Assembly (NCBI GenBank): GCA_004212135.1
Contig: RXIE01000118.1
Location: 1 to 9,408 of the forward strand
Origin: Candidatus Methanophagales archaeon ANME-1-THS
GTDB taxonomy: Archaea > Halobacteriota > Syntropharchaeia > Alkanophagales > Methanospirareceae
Length of the DNA stretch: 9,408 nt
Direction: 5' to 3'
Position 1 is the first letter of the stretch. Each line of letters begins with the position of its first letter. Of this stretch, positions 7,331 through 9,408 are shown piece by piece. Under the pieces are notes generated by a model that was not told the DNA's origin, did not search any database, and was given only the letters and a program-made list of their open reading frames with translations. The position numbers and the translations under genes were made by a program.

Positions 7331-7345
7331 TGGTTGAGGTAACCA
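7331..7345 (+). promoter_or_regulatory. Ribosome binding site inside a 15-bp palindrome
   Basis: TGGTT (7331-7335) and AACCA (7341-7345) are perfect inverted arms around GAGGT (7336-7340), a good Shine-Dalgarno core 12 bases before ATG 7353. As RNA, the core would sit in the loop of a 5-bp stem. As DNA, the palindrome falls at the predicted transcription start and could be an operator. Confidence 0.4.
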
Positions 7346-7352
7346 GCTTTTT

Positions 7353-8345
7353 ATGGCAACATCAACCTATGCGAAGGCGACGACCTTATATCCATATCTG
7401 AAGAATGAGATTTTTCCTCAGCTTGCGCCACCACCATATGGAAGACTCAAAATAACACGACTCTCCTATCAAAAGCCCGTTTATCTCTTCTCTGAGTGGA
7501 CAAAAAGGATACAAGTGGTGGGAAAGGTATTCGAAACTGAGCTTCTCTCCTCGGAAGAAGCATGGCAACGGACTGAACGGGAATATTTCAATTTAAAACA
7601 GCTCCGTGAAAAATTTGGTATGAATAACGGCAGGTATCGGGTTGTCGCTCCTTTAGGTAAAAATAAAGAGCTTTCTGCATTGCTCGTAACGGATAGGGCG
7701 CCGGGTAAAATACTCGATTTCTATATAGCCGATGCGATTTATGGACACCAATCGAAGCGGCTTTTTGAAAAGTTAAGCTCGTTAGCCCGGTTTTTTGTCA
7801 AGCTCCATCGTAATACCGAGCTCGACAGATCTGTTTCCTTAGAGCTGCCCCGAGCGTATCTGGATAATTTACTACAGTCGTTGAGCAAAGGGCCTTTAGA
7901 TGCCGCTAAAAGAACTGCGATTGAAAGTTACGCGGCGAACTGGTGGGAGAAAGAGGGTATGTTTACCGACCACGAGGTAATCGTTCATGGCGATGCCACA
8001 CCCACGAACTTCTTTTTACCGCATCGCGAGGTGATAGGCATCGATGTGGACAAAATGAAACGGGCGGATCGCTGCTGGGATTTGGGGTTTATCCTCGCGG
8101 AATTAAAGCACCACTTCATGTGGCGCATGGGCGATGGCTGGGCTGCTGAGCCGTATATCGGTCATTTTTTATGGGAGTACGCCATTACGTATCAGAACGA
8201 GCAGTTTTTTTATACGATGACGCGCAAGATTCCTCTTTACATGGCGTTAGGTTTATTACGGATTGCCCGAAATACATGGTTGGACGAACCGCATCGAAAG
8301 AATTTGATACGGGAGGCGAAGCGATGTCTAAAATACGGGCTGTGA
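7353..8345 (+). CDS. APH-fold small-molecule kinase (aminoglycoside phosphotransferase family)
   Basis: This is a protein-kinase-like phosphotransferase of the APH/choline kinase superfamily, transferring phosphate from ATP to a hydroxyl group. The N-lobe has VVGKVF (55-60), with Lys58 as the likely ATP-binding lysine, and Glu75/Glu77 in the following helix. The C-lobe catalytic loop is VIVHGDATPTNFFL (209-222) with Asp214 as base and Asn219 as metal ligand. The metal-binding motif is GIDVDKMKRADRCWDLG (229-245), where Asp231 or Asp233 corresponds to the DFG aspartate. The substrate is unknown. The family includes kinases for aminoglycosides, choline, homoserine, maltose and other sugars. Placement among alpha-glucan enzymes suggests a sugar kinase, possibly maltokinase-like, but this is inference. 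Antibiotic resistance is unlikely in this context. The gene has its own promoter-like region and ribosome binding site, and its 3' end overlaps the HAD gene by 22 bases. At 330 residues it is a normal size for the family. Confidence 0.85.
   Translation: MATSTYAKATTLYPYLKNEIFPQLAPPPYGRLKITRLSYQKPVYLFSEWTKRIQVVGKVFETELLSSEEAWQRTEREYFNLKQLREKFGMNNGRYRVVAPLGKNKELSALLVTDRAPGKILDFYIADAIYGHQSKRLFEKLSSLARFFVKLHRNTELDRSVSLELPRAYLDNLLQSLSKGPLDAAKRTAIESYAANWWEKEGMFTDHEVIVHGDATPTNFFLPHREVIGIDVDKMKRADRCWDLGFILAELKHHFMWRMGDGWAAEPYIGHFLWEYAITYQNEQFFYTMTRKIPLYMALGLLRIARNTWLDEPHRKNLIREAKRCLKYGL
8311..8316 (+). promoter_or_regulatory. Strong ribosome binding site fixing the HAD gene start
   Basis: GGGAGG lies 7 bases before ATG 8324, inside the end of the kinase gene. 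It decides the start of the HAD gene, because the same frame is open further upstream to 8171 but without a comparable site and without family similarity. Confidence 0.75.
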
Positions 8346-9043
8346 TCTTTGATTGTTATGGTACGCTCGTTGATATCTATACCAACGAAGGCAAGGAAGA
8401 GGTTTTCCAGTATCTTGCACGGTACTTGCAGTATTACGGGGCAACCATCGGTGCCGAACAATTAAAGTCCGCCTATGAACTCGAGAGGGAACGGTATCTC
8501 AAGACAAGTAATGAACGCTATCCAGAGTTGGACATTGAGATGGTCTTTGCCACGATCCTCCAGAAAGAGGGCATTAATAATCCATTTCTGGCTGAATCTT
8601 GCTGTAAGCTCCGTCGCGTTCTCACTCGCGAACGATTTCAACTGTTTCCTGATACGCTTCCCGTGTTACGGGAGATGAAGAGAGAGGGGTATCCCCTTGC
8701 CATGGTCTCGGATGCCCAGAAAGTGTTTTACTTTGAGGAGGTGAGGACCTTAGGGCTCGATCAGTTCTTCGATCATCTCATTGTCTCCACTCAATTCGGC
8801 TTCAAAAAGCCTGATCCTCGCCTTTTTACAATTGCCTGTGACCTCTTAGAAATTCCTCCCGCAGAGGCAGTTTATATCGGCGATAGCGCGGAAAAGGATA
8901 TAAAAGGCCCCAAGGATATCGGGATGCAGATGATACTGCTCAACCGGAGTTCTGATGAGAACCCTCAGGATCCCGGACCTGATTACTCTACAAAAAACCT
9001 CTGGGAAGCCTGGGAATGGATTAAAGGACGAGGTAGATCTTAA
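8324..9043 (+). CDS. HAD superfamily hydrolase, haloacid dehalogenase-like
   Basis: A 239-residue Rossmann-fold hydrolase with a helical cap (about 18-95), subfamily I type. Motif I is VIFDCYGTLVD (7-17) with nucleophile Asp10. Motif II is MVSDA (127-131) with Ser129. Motif III is GFKKPDPRLF (159-168) with Lys162. Motif IV is YIGDSAEKDIKG (184-195) with Asp187 and Asp192. The residue two after the nucleophile is Tyr12, not the Asp that serves as general acid/base in most HAD phosphatases; this DxY form is typical of 2-haloacid dehalogenases but also occurs in uncharacterised members. The substrate is unknown; a sugar-phosphate or detoxification role is possible. ATG 8324 is chosen for its GGGAGG site and because motif I then falls at the normal distance from the N-terminus. 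It overlaps the kinase gene by 22 bases, so the two are probably co-translated and may act on a related metabolite. Confidence 0.88.
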   Translation: MSKIRAVIFDCYGTLVDIYTNEGKEEVFQYLARYLQYYGATIGAEQLKSAYELERERYLKTSNERYPELDIEMVFATILQKEGINNPFLAESCCKLRRVLTRERFQLFPDTLPVLREMKREGYPLAMVSDAQKVFYFEEVRTLGLDQFFDHLIVSTQFGFKKPDPRLFTIACDLLEIPPAEAVYIGDSAEKDIKGPKDIGMQMILLNRSSDENPQDPGPDYSTKNLWEAWEWIKGRGRS

Positions 9044-9101
9044 TGCCATGCGTCCGCGTCTCCAGTACGTGAAGGGTACCAGCTACACAGATGCTGCATT
9101 C

Positions 9102-9109
9102 TTATATAG
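9102..9109 (+). promoter_or_regulatory. TATA box candidate for the second GH57 gene
   Basis: TTATATAG stands out in the HAD-GH57 spacer. The predicted transcription start is near 9131, giving a leader of roughly 67 bases before ATG 9198. A clear BRE is not visible upstream, so this is less certain than the promoter at 2821. Confidence 0.45.
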
Positions 9110-9135
9110 AGAAAGCACAAAAGGTTTGAATAGCT

Positions 9136-9150
9136 ACCACCATAGGTGGT
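9136..9150 (+). promoter_or_regulatory. 15-bp palindrome downstream of the TATA box (operator or leader hairpin)
   Basis: ACCACC (9136-9141) and GGTGGT (9145-9150) form a perfect inverted repeat around ATA. Pairing extends to CT...AG (9134-9135 with 9152-9153) if one T is bulged. It lies about +5 to +20 relative to the predicted transcription start, a position where a bound repressor would block the polymerase. As RNA it would be a stable short-loop hairpin in the leader. Confidence 0.45.
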
Positions 9151-9197
9151 TAGATAAGGATGCACTAAGCGACATGGGGAATGGGAGCGAAAAGAGC

Positions 9198-9408
9198 ATG
9201 GTAAAGAAGAGCATCTGCCTCGCATTTGAGGTTCATCAGCCGTTCAGGCTCAAAAAAGACTTTTTCTGGACCAAACAGATGTTCAGGAGAGGCTTGAAGA
9301 GCACGGATCTCTTCGATTATTACTTTTCCGAAGCTGATAACCGGGAAGTATTTGAGAAAGTAGCGCGAAAATGCTACTGCCCGACGAATGAGCTGATAAG
9401 GAGGCTGA
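9198..9408 (+). CDS. GH57 alpha-amylase, 5' part only (cut by window end)
   Basis: Only the first 70 codons are present, ending in frame at the right edge. The N-terminus reads ICLAFEVHQPFRL (6-18), which contains the GH57 region 1 motif (HQP), followed by FDYYFSEADNREVFEKVARKCYCPTNELI (39-67). This second block is characteristic of GH57 proteins like Methanocaldococcus jannaschii MJ1611, annotated as alpha-amylase and adjacent there to a GH15 glucoamylase. The catalytic Glu and Asp regions lie beyond the window, so activity cannot be checked. It is a different GH57 type from the gene at 2860. ATG 9198 is preferred because GGGAG (9183-9187) precedes it at 10 bases and HQP then sits at the normal distance from the start. 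The frame is open back to ATG 9048, 4 bases after the HAD stop, so a 50-residue longer form cannot be excluded. No signal peptide is seen. Confidence 0.85.
   Translation, partial: MVKKSICLAFEVHQPFRLKKDFFWTKQMFRRGLKSTDLFDYYFSEADNREVFEKVARKCYCPTNELIRRL

Noticed and set aside
8171..8323. 51-residue N-terminal extension of the HAD protein
   Set aside because: It overlaps the kinase coding sequence, lacks family similarity, and a strong GGGAGG site favours ATG 8324.
7353..8345. Antibiotic resistance gene (aminoglycoside phosphotransferase)
   Set aside because: Only the superfamily fold is supported; the archaeal glucan-locus context argues for a metabolic substrate.

Overview
The window looks archaeal, most likely a euryarchaeal lineage of the methanogen/ANME type; this placement is inference. 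The support is BRE/TATA-like promoter elements at archaeal spacing, one apparently leaderless gene start, and a GH57/GH15/debranching set of cytoplasmic alpha-glucan enzymes. All genes lie on the + strand. No rRNA, tRNA, IS element or CRISPR array was seen, and no gene-free stretch exceeds about 160 bases.

Region 1 (1-2741) is AT-rich, roughly 35% GC by eye, with heavy use of AGA for Arg. It holds a two-gene prokaryotic Argonaute module: an APAZ-domain protein, probably cut by the left edge, overlapping a 486-residue short pAgo (MID-PIWI). The PIWI catalytic positions are replaced, so the pAgo should act as a guide-dependent sensor rather than a slicer. Killing or nuclease activity would come from a domain on the APAZ partner. 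Neither TIR nor SIR2 motifs are visible in the part of that partner seen here, so the effector is unresolved.

Region 2 (2742-2859) is the junction. It has a perfect 9-bp inverted repeat, followed by a BRE/TATA promoter about 26 bases before the next ATG. Base composition changes across this stretch to roughly 50% GC.

Region 3 (2860-9408) is an alpha-glucan (glycogen/maltodextrin) locus. In order it encodes a short GH57 enzyme, a catalytic-domain-only GH15 glucoamylase-like protein, an amylo-alpha-1,6-glucosidase-type debranching enzyme (3 bases after the GH15 gene), an APH-fold kinase, an overlapping HAD hydrolase, and the start of a second GH57 amylase that runs off the right edge. None has a signal peptide, so the substrate is probably the cell's own glycogen. 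GH57 enzymes would cut or rearrange alpha-1,4 chains, the debranching enzyme would remove alpha-1,6 branches, and the GH15 enzyme would release glucose. The kinase/HAD pair may act on the released sugar, but that is inference from position only.

The most notable part is the short pAgo-APAZ module, which looks like a horizontally acquired defence cassette placed beside a housekeeping glycogen locus.
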